Assembly: GCA_963839955.1 (NCBI GenBank)
Contig: CAWIXB010000001.1
Span: 3,100,001-3,164,000 of the forward strand
Length of the DNA: 64,000 nucleotides
Direction: 5' to 3'
Source: CAWIXB01 sp963839955
Lineage (GTDB): Bacteria > Actinomycetota > Actinomycetes > JACCUZ01
Position numbers and translations under genes: made by a program. Each line of letters opens with the position of its first letter. Positions within the stretch are counted from its first letter, which is position 1. Below, piece by piece: positions 1 to 7,863 of this stretch. The notes under the pieces are model-generated. The model searched no databases, was not told the origin of the DNA, and saw only the letters and a list, made by a program, of their open reading frames with translations.

Positions 1-1
1 G

Positions 2-295
2 GAGGACATCGGCAACCACACGATCTGCGCCGTCATGACCGCGGAGTTCCTGACACATCAGCAGGCCGTCGGCAACGACCTCACCACGCCGCGGCCGGAG
101 TACGGATTCCCGGGCTTGACGCCCGGCGACCGCTGGTGCGTCGTGGCGCTGCGATGGCTGCAGGCATTCGAGGCGGGTGCCGCCGCGCCTGTGGTGCTGG
201 CCGCGACCAACGCGAGCGTGCTCGAGCTCGTACCTCTCGAACTGCTTCGTGAGCTCGCCGCCGACGTCCCGGACGACCCGAGCTCACTCACCTGA
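2..295 (+). CDS. DUF2237 family protein, 3' part (5' end outside window)
   Basis: An open frame enters from the left edge and ends at TGA 293-295, so only the C-terminal ~97 residues are present. The visible part carries the conserved run HTICAVMTAEFL, then GNDL, TPRPEYGFPGL, PGDRWC and a final stretch resembling VVLEAT...LEVVPLE, which together are typical of the small DUF2237 proteins (usually ~120 residues). The function of this family is unknown. An internal ATG at 35 exists, but the homology continues upstream of it, so 35 is not the true start. The gene converges on the PAS/GGDEF/EAL gene, with only 4 bases between the two stop codons. Confidence 0.8.
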   Translation, partial: EDIGNHTICAVMTAEFLTHQQAVGNDLTTPRPEYGFPGLTPGDRWCVVALRWLQAFEAGAAAPVVLAATNASVLELVPLELLRELAADVPDDPSSLT

Positions 296-299
296 TCGG

Positions 300-3200
300 C
301 TACGCCGTGGCTGTGCCGGCGGCTCGCGCGATCAGGTCTGTGACTGTGTCACCTGGTTGCAGTTCCGCCAGCCCGATCGTGACCGAACCTCGCGCGGAGG
401 ATTGCCGGAGAGCCCAATTGATGGGCTCGAGCATGGCGCTCACGTCGACCCTGGTCATCCCCGAGATCACGCAGATGAACTCGTGGTCCCCGCAGCGAAT
501 GATCAGGTCGTAGGAGCGCATCGTCGCCTTGAGAATGCCGGCGACTTCGATCAGCACCCTGTCGACGGCGGCCTGGCCAGCCGATCCGTCGACGTCGACG
601 TCGACGTCGACGTCGACGTTGAGGAATGCCAGCACGAGACGCTGTTCTGTGCGACTCGCTCTCACAATCTCACGTGCCAGCTCAACGAGGCCCGCGCCCC
701 GCAGGTACACACCCGTCACTGGGTCGATGGCGGTGTACTCCCGCGTCCGCTCCGAGGCCCCGCGGTCGGCGTGGGCGATGTTGCGATCGAGTTCGGCGTA
801 GGAGCGATCGCTGGCTCCGGCACCACGGTCGGCAAGGGCGACCTGGCGATCGTGTTCGGCGTGGGACCGTTCGTTGGCCCCGGTTCCGCGGTCGGTCAGT
901 GCCGTGTCGCGATCCAGCTCGGCCTGAGTGCGTTCAGTGGCGCCGGCTCGACGGTCTCGTGACGCTCGCCTCCGGTCGGAGGCCGCGGCAACGCGCTTGG
1001 CCAAGGCTTGGCCCTCGACTCCGTCCGTCGCGTCGACGGCCCGCGTACTCGCCTCGGACTCCTCGGCCGGGTGGTCGCGATCGTCGCTGTCCTGGTCCCG
1101 CTGGTCCGCCACCTGGTCGCGGTGGTCGCCCACCTGGTCGCGTTGGTCGCCGGCCTGGTCCCGGTTGTCGCTGGCCTGGTCCCGCTGGTCGCTCGCCTGG
1201 TCCCGCTCGTCGCTCGCCTGGTCTCGCTGGTCGCCTGCCTCGTCGCGCCGGTCGCCTGCCTCGTCGCGCCGCTCGGCGGCCTCGTCGCGCCGTTGGGCGG
1301 CTTGGTCTCGCTGGTCTGCTGCCTGGTCGCGCTCGTCGCCCGTCTGGTCGCGTCTGCCACCCGCGGAGTCTCGCGCGTCGGCAACCGAGGGCAGCTCGCC
1401 GTCCGCGGGTGAGGACCTCTGCATGGCAATGATCTTGCCGATGGCGGAGCCATCGACGGGTCTCGCGAGAAGGTAGCCCTGACCCATCACGCCTCGCTCC
1501 GCGAGGTACTCGAGTTGCAGTTCGGTTTCGATGCCCTCGGCGATACAGGTCATGCCGAAGTTCTTGGCGAGCGCGATCACACCGGCCACGATGGCCATGG
1601 CGCCGTGATCGTGGGGAATGCCCTCGACGAACGTGCGGTCGATCTTCAGGGTGGAGGCAGGCATGTCCCGTAGGTACGACAGCGACGCGTAACCCGTGCC
1701 GAAGTCGTCGATCGCCAGGTTGATCCCGGCGTTGCGCAGGTCTCGCAGCTGCTCTATCCCAGGGGAACCGCTCTTGAGCAGGACGGATTCCGTGAGCTCC
1801 AGTGACAGCGCGCCGGGGGGAACACCTGCCATGTCGATGGCCGCGAGAACATCGTCGTGGAAGTCGGGTCTGACCAGCTGGACTGCCGACACGTTCACAG
1901 CGACCGGCACCAGGATGCCGTGGTCCTCCTGCCACTGGGCAACTTGACGGGCGGCGATATGCAGGACGCGGCGCCCGATGTCGACGATCAGCCCCGACGC
2001 CTCCGCTACCGGCACGACGTCCAACGGAGGAACCGGCCGTCCGTCGCGGTCGAACATACGCAGGAGCGCCTCGGTGGCGACCATCCGGCCAGTGGTGAGA
2101 TCGAAGACCGGCTGGTAGGCGACGTGGATCTGGTCGGTCGCCAACGCATCGCGAATGAGTAGCTCGAACGCACCCTGCCGTTGCTGCGCATCGCGCATCT
2201 CGGCTGCGGCGAAGACCGCACAGTCGCCTCCGTCTGCTCTGGCTACTTGGGCGGCGTTCTCAGCGTCCTGGACGAGGCGACCCACCTGTGCCGCGGATTC
2301 CTTGGTGCTCGGGGAGCCGACACTGATGCCGATGCTCGCCCGGAGCGAGAGTGGGCCGCCGGGAAGGTCGATCGGCGCCCGAATCGCGGTGAGGAACTGG
2401 TTGGACAAGCGTGCGGCCTCCGGCACCCCGCCGGGCATGACCGCCCCGAAGAGTCCGGGCTGCAAGTGCGCCAGCGTCACCCCATCGCCCAGATCCGCAC
2501 CCATCCGTTCGGCGACGAGGGACAGCACGCGGTCGCTAGCGGCGTAACCGCTCCGGTCGATGACCGGCTGCAGACCGTCGACCTGGATCGCCAGTACTCC
2601 CACTGAGGAGCCATCGCCTCGCGGGATCACCGCCTGCCGAACACGTTCCAGGAACAGCGAACGGTTGGGTAGACCAGAGATCGGGTCGTGCGACGCCTGG
2701 CGAGCAAGCGTGCGCTCCAGCTCCTTGTGGGCCTGGATGTCTTCGACCCTCAGCATCACCTGCTGGATGGACTCGACAGCGTCCATCGGGATCAAGGAGA
2801 CCATGCCCCAGACCACCCGACCGTCGGCCGTGAAGAATCGCATTTCCGTTCGGCCCAAAGGCCGACCAGCGGTGAGAACATGCGCGAGAGCCGACTCGGC
2901 AGACGCGCCATCGGGCTCATAGATGACCTCAGCCCATCGCCGGCCGATGAGCTCGGCAGGAGCTACACCGAGGAAACGGCACATCGCCGGATTCACGTCG
3001 ACCAGGCGTCCGACCTCATCCATGACCGCGTCCGCCGTGGGGCTCGCTTCGAACGCAGCCTTGAGCTGCTCGCGGCCATGACGCAGCAGCTGGTTGGCCT
3101 CGGTGAGTGCTGCTCGGCTCGCGACACGCTCGCTGATGTCCCGGCAGAACGCATGGAAGAGGTGGCCCCCGGTCTCGAGCGGCGACTTCCACACGGTGAG

Positions 3201-4403
3201 CTCGATCTGCAGCACGCTCCCGTCCCGGTGGCGCGCTGGGACCTCGAGTGGCTGGCCGATCAGGGTGGGTTCCCCGCCGGCTGCAGCGCGGGCCACGCCG
3301 TCGCGATGCGCCCCGGCGAGATGCTCAGGCAAGATCAGGGCGGCGAGCTCGCGCCCGACGGCGTCGTGAGCGGGAAACCCGAAGAGCCGTTCCGCAGCCG
3401 CGTTCCAGTCCTGGACGATGCCATGGCCGTCGATGCTGACATACGCGTCCGCCGCAGTGTCCAGCACACGCCGACGGTCCCGCTCTGCCACGACCCGCAG
3501 GGTGTCTGCATTCACCTGTGCACTGAGGTCGACCAGCAGCGTCGCCATCCCCGCGGGCCGTGTGGTGCTGGATGGGATGTGGCTGACCGTGACCCGAACC
3601 TGCAGTTTGCGGCCGGTCCGGTGACGGTAGACGCGGGTGGCGTCGTAGAACGACCGCCGGCCGGAGGCGAGGTCGGCAACTGCCGCATCCGTGTCCATCG
3701 AATGGTCAGGGTGAGTGAGTCGACGCGCTGACGTACCGACGAGCTCGTCCTCGCGGTAGCCGAACATCCGGCAGGTCGCCTGGTTGACGCCCAGGATGAG
3801 CCCGTCCTCGGTGACCTCGAGGTAACCGATGTGGCCCTCCATGACCAGCTTCTTCAGGTGCGAAGCGTGAACCCAGTCCTGTGCCGTGGGACGCGGCAGG
3901 CTGTCCGCAGCGCCGTCGGCAGCTACGCGCAGCTCCACATGTCTGGCGACCTGGTCAGCAAGAGTGAGCAACATCGCCTGCTGGTACGGGCTCGAAGGCC
4001 GCGGGCGGTCGTCGAACACACACAGGACCCCAACGGTCTGGCCATCAGTTGTCAGCAACGGCGCGCCGGCGTAGAAGCCGATTGGCTCTTCTCCGGTCAC
4101 GCTCCCGTTCGAGGTGAACCGCGGTTCCGACATCGCGTCCTCGACCAGGAGGATCCCTCGCTGGACGACGGCCTGATCGCAATATGCCTCGCAATGCGCC
4201 GTCGCGCCCGCGGGGTCCGCACCGGATGACCGAGCACTGGCAGTGAACCACTGCCGGTGACTGTGGACGAGCGCGATCAAGGCGTTCGGGACGTCAAAAA
4301 CACGGCCTGCGAGGGCGGCAAGATCATCGAGCTCGGCATCCCGGCCCGGCTCCAGGGCCGTGAGCCGCTGCGAGGTCGCGACGTGGAGAGCTGCGTCGCT
4401 CAC
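300..4403 (-). CDS. GAF-PAS-degenerate GGDEF-EAL protein with repeat tail and second degenerate GGDEF
   Basis: A 1367-residue cytoplasmic signalling protein that probably hydrolyses c-di-GMP. Order seen: GAF (~15-160), PAS repeats (~175-570), a GGDEF domain whose signature has decayed to LQPGLFGAV (~575-740), and an EAL domain (~750-1000). The EAL domain keeps EALLR, VAVNVSA, ELTES, DDFGTGYASL, LKIDR, AEGIE and GYLLARP, so phosphodiesterase activity is expected. After it come about 14 heptad-like RDQAxD/RDEAxD units, a second repeat family (DRGAGASDRSYAELDR type), and a C-terminal GGDEF-like domain with RCGDHEF instead of RxGGDEF and a VDVDVDVDVD insertion where the metal-binding VDGLKxVND stretch normally lies. 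Neither GGDEF domain should make c-di-GMP. The start is GTG 4403; GAGG lies just upstream but very close. The nearest gene upstream is guaA, 153 bases away on the same strand. Confidence 0.85.
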   Translation of the reverse strand: MSDAALHVATSQRLTALEPGRDAELDDLAALAGRVFDVPNALIALVHSHRQWFTASARSSGADPAGATAHCEAYCDQAVVQRGILLVEDAMSEPRFTSNGSVTGEEPIGFYAGAPLLTTDGQTVGVLCVFDDRPRPSSPYQQAMLLTLADQVARHVELRVAADGAADSLPRPTAQDWVHASHLKKLVMEGHIGYLEVTEDGLILGVNQATCRMFGYREDELVGTSARRLTHPDHSMDTDAAVADLASGRRSFYDATRVYRHRTGRKLQVRVTVSHIPSSTTRPAGMATLLVDLSAQVNADTLRVVAERDRRRVLDTAADAYVSIDGHGIVQDWNAAAERLFGFPAHDAVGRELAALILPEHLAGAHRDGVARAAAGGEPTLIGQPLEVPARHRDGSVLQIELTVWKSPLETGGHLFHAFCRDISERVASRAALTEANQLLRHGREQLKAAFEASPTADAVMDEVGRLVDVNPAMCRFLGVAPAELIGRRWAEVIYEPDGASAESALAHVLTAGRPLGRTEMRFFTADGRVVWGMVSLIPMDAVESIQQVMLRVEDIQAHKELERTLARQASHDPISGLPNRSLFLERVRQAVIPRGDGSSVGVLAIQVDGLQPVIDRSGYAASDRVLSLVAERMGADLGDGVTLAHLQPGLFGAVMPGGVPEAARLSNQFLTAIRAPIDLPGGPLSLRASIGISVGSPSTKESAAQVGRLVQDAENAAQVARADGGDCAVFAAAEMRDAQQRQGAFELLIRDALATDQIHVAYQPVFDLTTGRMVATEALLRMFDRDGRPVPPLDVVPVAEASGLIVDIGRRVLHIAARQVAQWQEDHGILVPVAVNVSAVQLVRPDFHDDVLAAIDMAGVPPGALSLELTESVLLKSGSPGIEQLRDLRNAGINLAIDDFGTGYASLSYLRDMPASTLKIDRTFVEGIPHDHGAMAIVAGVIALAKNFGMTCIAEGIETELQLEYLAERGVMGQGYLLARPVDGSAIGKIIAMQRSSPADGELPSVADARDSAGGRRDQTGDERDQAADQRDQAAQRRDEAAERRDEAGDRRDEAGDQRDQASDERDQASDQRDQASDNRDQAGDQRDQVGDHRDQVADQRDQDSDDRDHPAEESEASTRAVDATDGVEGQALAKRVAAASDRRRASRDRRAGATERTQAELDRDTALTDRGTGANERSHAEHDRQVALADRGAGASDRSYAELDRNIAHADRGASERTREYTAIDPVTGVYLRGAGLVELAREIVRASRTEQRLVLAFLNVDVDVDVDVDGSAGQAAVDRVLIEVAGILKATMRSYDLIIRCGDHEFICVISGMTRVDVSAMLEPINWALRQSSARGSVTIGLAELQPGDTVTDLIARAAGTATA
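588..617. repeat. GTCGAC hexanucleotide tandem repeat (5 units)
   Basis: Five perfect tandem copies of GTCGAC lie inside the C-terminal GGDEF-like domain of the PAS/GGDEF/EAL protein, read on the minus strand as alternating Val-Asp. The array replaces the usual VDGLKxVND loop that binds metal in active cyclases. Unit gain or loss by slippage would keep the frame, because each unit is two codons. Confidence 0.9.
1066..1360. repeat. Imperfect 21-bp coding repeats (RDQAxDx heptads)
   Basis: About 14 degenerate 21-bp units of the ctggtcgc-ctggtc type run through the PAS/GGDEF/EAL gene. On the minus strand they encode RDQASDQ-, RDEAGDR- and RDQVADQ-like heptads, a highly charged and probably helical or coiled-coil linker between the EAL domain and the terminal GGDEF-like domain. 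Similar RDx heptad linkers are common in actinobacterial GGDEF proteins. Confidence 0.85.
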
Positions 4404-4556
4404 GTCCTCATCCCGCCTATCCGCTGGTCACCAGATCACCCCGAAAGGGGGGTTTGTCGGTGCTGTCAGGTCAACCAACGCGGATATCGGCATGATCGCG
4501 CGACCGCTGAAGGGTCGTGGAAGGGCTCTCCCACGCTTGGGATCTGCCTTTTTAGA

Positions 4557-6140
4557 TCATTCCCATTCGATGGTGCCGGGAGGCTTCGACGTGACGTCGA
4601 GGGCGACCCGGTTGACCTCGCGCACCTCGTTGGTGATGCGGGTCGAGATACGGGCCAGCACGTCGTAGGGGACCCGCGTCCAGTCGGCGGTCATCGCGTC
4701 CTCGCTGGACACCGGGCGGAGCACGACCGGGTGCCCATAGGTCCGCCCGTCACCCTGCACGCCGACCGAGTGGACGTCGGCGAGCAGCACGACCGGGCAC
4801 TGCCAGATGTCGCGGTCCAGACCGGCCCTGGTCAGCTCCTCGCGCGCGATGGCATCGGCCTCGCGCAGCACGTCCAGACGCTCCTGGGTCACCTCCCCGA
4901 TGACGCGGATGCCGAGGCCCGGCCCCGGGAACGGCTGCCGCCACACGATCGCCTCCGGCAGCCCCAGCTCGAGACCCACCTTGCGCACCTCGTCCTTGAA
5001 GAGCGTGCGCAACGGCTCCACGAGTGAGAACTGCAAGTCGTCGGGCAGGCCGCCGACGTTGTGGTGCGACTTGATGTTCGCGGTCCCCGACGCGCCCGCG
5101 CCACCGCCCGACTCCACGACGTCGGGATAGAGCGTGCCCTGCACCAGGAACTCGACGTCCTCGCCATGTGCGCCGGCGTCGGCCACGATCTCGCGGGCGG
5201 ACTCCTCGAACACCCGGATGAACTCGCGGCCGATCGCCTTGCGCTTCTCCTCGGGGTCGACGACGCCGGCGAGCGCGTCGAGGAAACGCTTCGCCGCGTC
5301 GGCGACCTTGAGCCGTACGCCGGTGGCCGCGACGTAGTCGCGCTCGACCTGCTCCGCCTCCCCCTTGCGAAGCAGCCCGTGGTCGACGAACACGCAGGTG
5401 AGCTGGTCGCCGACGGCACGGTGCACGAGGGCGGCCGCCACCGCCGAGTCCACGCCACCGGAGAGGCCGCAGATCACCCGCTTGTCACCGACCTGGGCGC
5501 GGATCGCCTCGACCTGCTCGTCGATGACGTTGGTGGTCGTCCACGTGGGACTGACACCGGCGACGTCGTACAGGAAGTGCTCGAGGACCTTCTGCCCGTG
5601 CGCCGTGTGCAGCACCTCGGGGTGGAACTGAACGCCCGCGAGACGCCGACCGGTCGTGTCCTCGAACGCCGCAACCGGCGCGCCGTCAGTCGTCGCGGTG
5701 ATGGCGAAGCCGGGGGGCGCCTCCGACACGGCGTCGCCGTGGGACATCCACACGCTCTGCGTCTCCGGGAGCTCACGGAACAGCGCGCCCGGCTCAGGCA
5801 GGACGGTGAGCTCGGTCTTGCCGAACTCGGCCAGACCCGTGTGCGCGACGGATCCGCCGAGTGCCCGGGCCATCGCCTGGAAGCCGTAGCAGATGCCGAA
5901 CGCCGGCACGCCAGCCTCGAACATCGCGGCATCGACCGATGGCGCGCCCTCGGCGTAGACCGACGCGGGCCCGCCGGAGAGGATGAGCGCGGCCGGCTTG
6001 CGCTCCAGCATCTCGGCGACCGGCATCGTGTGCGGCACGATCTCGCTGTAGACACGGGCCTCGCGCACCCGCCGCGCGATCAGCTGGGCGTACTGCGCGC
6101 CGAAATCGACGACGAGGACGGTGTCGGTAGGGGCGCTCAT
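4557..6140 (-). CDS. guaA: GMP synthase (glutamine-hydrolysing)
   Basis: Converts XMP, ATP and glutamine to GMP, the last step of guanine nucleotide synthesis. The protein has 527 residues, the usual length. The N-terminal class I amidotransferase domain shows GGPASVYAEGAP, the nucleophile Cys84 in GICYGFQAM, and the His/Glu of QFHPEV. The ATP-pyrophosphatase loop GLSGGVDSAV (~230) and the C-terminal dimerisation domain ending GTIEWE follow. The frame is open for 78 codons further upstream, but homology begins at MSAPTDTVLVVDFGAQYAQL, so ATG 6140 is taken. The divergent ABC exporter starts 77 bases away. guaB and guaB3 are also in this window. Confidence 0.97.
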   Translation of the reverse strand: MSAPTDTVLVVDFGAQYAQLIARRVREARVYSEIVPHTMPVAEMLERKPAALILSGGPASVYAEGAPSVDAAMFEAGVPAFGICYGFQAMARALGGSVAHTGLAEFGKTELTVLPEPGALFRELPETQSVWMSHGDAVSEAPPGFAITATTDGAPVAAFEDTTGRRLAGVQFHPEVLHTAHGQKVLEHFLYDVAGVSPTWTTTNVIDEQVEAIRAQVGDKRVICGLSGGVDSAVAAALVHRAVGDQLTCVFVDHGLLRKGEAEQVERDYVAATGVRLKVADAAKRFLDALAGVVDPEEKRKAIGREFIRVFEESAREIVADAGAHGEDVEFLVQGTLYPDVVESGGGAGASGTANIKSHHNVGGLPDDLQFSLVEPLRTLFKDEVRKVGLELGLPEAIVWRQPFPGPGLGIRVIGEVTQERLDVLREADAIAREELTRAGLDRDIWQCPVVLLADVHSVGVQGDGRTYGHPVVLRPVSSEDAMTADWTRVPYDVLARISTRITNEVREVNRVALDVTSKPPGTIEWE

Positions 6141-6216
6141 CGTCACCAGTCTAGAGCGAGCGGTCGCGCGAAAACTCGTTCGAACAATGGTGGTTCGCCT
6201 CGTAGCCTCGACGATC

Positions 6217-7863
6217 ATGCGCCCTCTCCCCCTGGCGGACCCTGGAACGCCAGACCTTCGGTCGCCGGCGCGGTACCTGCTCTGGACTGCCGCGAGGCAG
6301 CGACGCACCCTGCTCATCGGCACGGTGATGGGCGTCATCGGGATGGTGTCGCAGTCTCTGGTGCCCGCTGCCATCGGCCGCGGGCTCGATGCCGGAGTGG
6401 CCGGCGGCGGCGACCTCGGTGCGGCAGCAGTGTGGTCGCTCGCGGTGCTCGGGCTGGCCGTGACGCAGGCGGTCGGGGGTGTCCTGCGCCACCGGATCGC
6501 CGTGGAGAACTGGCTGATCGCGTCGTACCGGGCGATGCAGCTGCTGGGCCGTCACGGCGCGCATGCAGGAGTCGCCGTACGACGGCGGCTGCCCACCGGG
6601 GAGGTCGTGGCCGCGGCCACCAACGACGCCATCGAGATCGGTGGCGCGTTCGACGTGACCGCGCGGCTGTCCGGCGCCGTCGTGTCCTACGTCGTCGTCG
6701 CCGCCCTGATGCTCGAGACGTCGACCATGCTCGGGCTGCTGGTCCTGATCGGGGTGCCGCTGACCGTTCTGGTCGTCGGGCCGCTCATGCGTCCACTTCA
6801 GCACCGCCAAAGGGATCAGCGCGCGGTCGCTGGCCGCCTGACGGCACTCGGCGCCGACACGGTCAGCGGGCTGCGGGTGCTGCGCGGCATCGGCGGCGAG
6901 CCTGCCTTCCTCGAGCGCTACCGGCTCCGCTCCGACGAACTGCGCGAGGCCGGTGTCAGGGTCGCGCGGTTGCAGGCGACGATGGACGCCGCGCAGGTGC
7001 TGCTGCCCGGGATCTTCCTGGTCTCGGTGACCTGGCTCGGCGCACGACTGGCTCTCGAGGGGGAACTCAGCGCCGGCGACATCGTGGCGTTCTACGGCTA
7101 CGCGTTTTTCCTCGTCGTACCGATCCGTACCGCGGTCGAAGCTGTCGACCACGTGATCCGGGCGCTGGTCGGGGCACGGCGCGTCATCACCGTGCTCACC
7201 GCCGTGCCGGACGTCGCCGAGCCGGTCGCCGACCCGGTACGAGGCGCAGCGCTGCGCGATCCCCGGTCCGGTCTCGTCGCCACTCCAGGGCAGCTCCTCG
7301 GCGTCGTGAGCGCCGACCCGGACGAGTCCGCGGCGATCGCACACCGTCTCGGCCGCGGACGCATCGGTCAGGTCGTCGTGTCCGAGGCCGAGCCCCGGCT
7401 GTTCACCGGCCCGCTGCGCGGCGAGCTCGACCCGTGGGGTCACGCCCGCGACGACGCGACCCTGTTCGAGGCGCTGCACGTGTCGGCTGCCGACGACGTC
7501 CTCGACGCGCTGCCCGACGGTTTGGACGCCCACGTGGACGAGGGCGGGCGCGGCTTCTCGGGTGGGCAGCGGCAGCGCCTGGCGCTGGCCCGCACCCTGG
7601 TCGCCGACCCCGAGGTGCTGGTGCTGGTCGACCCGACCAGCGCCGTCGACGCGCACACCGAGGTCCTGGTGGCCGCGCGGCTGCGCGCCGCCCGCGACGG
7701 ACGCACGACCGTCGTCACCAGCGTCAGCCCGCTGGTCCTCGACCGTTGCGACGAGGTCGCCTTCGTCGTGGGGGGCCAGGTCGAGGCGGTGGGCACGCAC
7801 CGCGACCTGCTCGGCTCGCACCCGCTCTACCGCCGCACCGTCACCCGAGGGGAGGACCAGTGA
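6217..7863 (+). CDS. ABC exporter half-transporter, subunit 1 (degenerate Walker A)
   Basis: A 548-residue fused membrane and ATP-binding half-transporter of the type IV exporter fold. The N-terminal half has about six hydrophobic segments. In the nucleotide-binding half the P-loop is lost (region PGQLLGVVSADPDESA lacks GxxGxGKS), the Walker B reads VLVLVDPTSAVD with no catalytic Glu, but the signature FSGGQRQRLALAR is intact. This is the pattern of one half of an asymmetric heterodimer whose partner supplies the ATP-binding Walker A (see the next gene). ATG 6217 (MRPLPLADPG) is chosen; an ATG at 6187 in the same frame is possible. Its stop overlaps the GTG start of subunit 2 as GTGA, so the two are translationally coupled. 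The substrate cannot be told. Confidence 0.88.
   Translation: MRPLPLADPGTPDLRSPARYLLWTAARQRRTLLIGTVMGVIGMVSQSLVPAAIGRGLDAGVAGGGDLGAAAVWSLAVLGLAVTQAVGGVLRHRIAVENWLIASYRAMQLLGRHGAHAGVAVRRRLPTGEVVAAATNDAIEIGGAFDVTARLSGAVVSYVVVAALMLETSTMLGLLVLIGVPLTVLVVGPLMRPLQHRQRDQRAVAGRLTALGADTVSGLRVLRGIGGEPAFLERYRLRSDELREAGVRVARLQATMDAAQVLLPGIFLVSVTWLGARLALEGELSAGDIVAFYGYAFFLVVPIRTAVEAVDHVIRALVGARRVITVLTAVPDVAEPVADPVRGAALRDPRSGLVATPGQLLGVVSADPDESAAIAHRLGRGRIGQVVVSEAEPRLFTGPLRGELDPWGHARDDATLFEALHVSAADDVLDALPDGLDAHVDEGGRGFSGGQRQRLALARTLVADPEVLVLVDPTSAVDAHTEVLVAARLRAARDGRTTVVTSVSPLVLDRCDEVAFVVGGQVEAVGTHRDLLGSHPLYRRTVTRGEDQ

Noticed and set aside
1066..1360. CRISPR-like array of short repeats.
   Set aside because: Units are imperfect, contiguous 21-bp repeats inside a long coding frame, without spacers, and encode charged heptads.
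4404..4556. Riboswitch candidate in the gap with CCCC-GAAA-GGGG.
   Set aside because: The small hairpin does not fit any riboswitch core I know, including c-di-GMP types; no other conserved element was seen.
6141..6374. 78 extra N-terminal codons for guaA.
   Set aside because: The extension overlaps the divergent ABC gene, is Arg-rich without homology, and would make GuaA too long.
5061..7859. Long upstream extension of the ABC subunit 2 frame.
   Set aside because: It runs antisense to guaA and out of frame with subunit 1. Homology begins only after GTG 7860.
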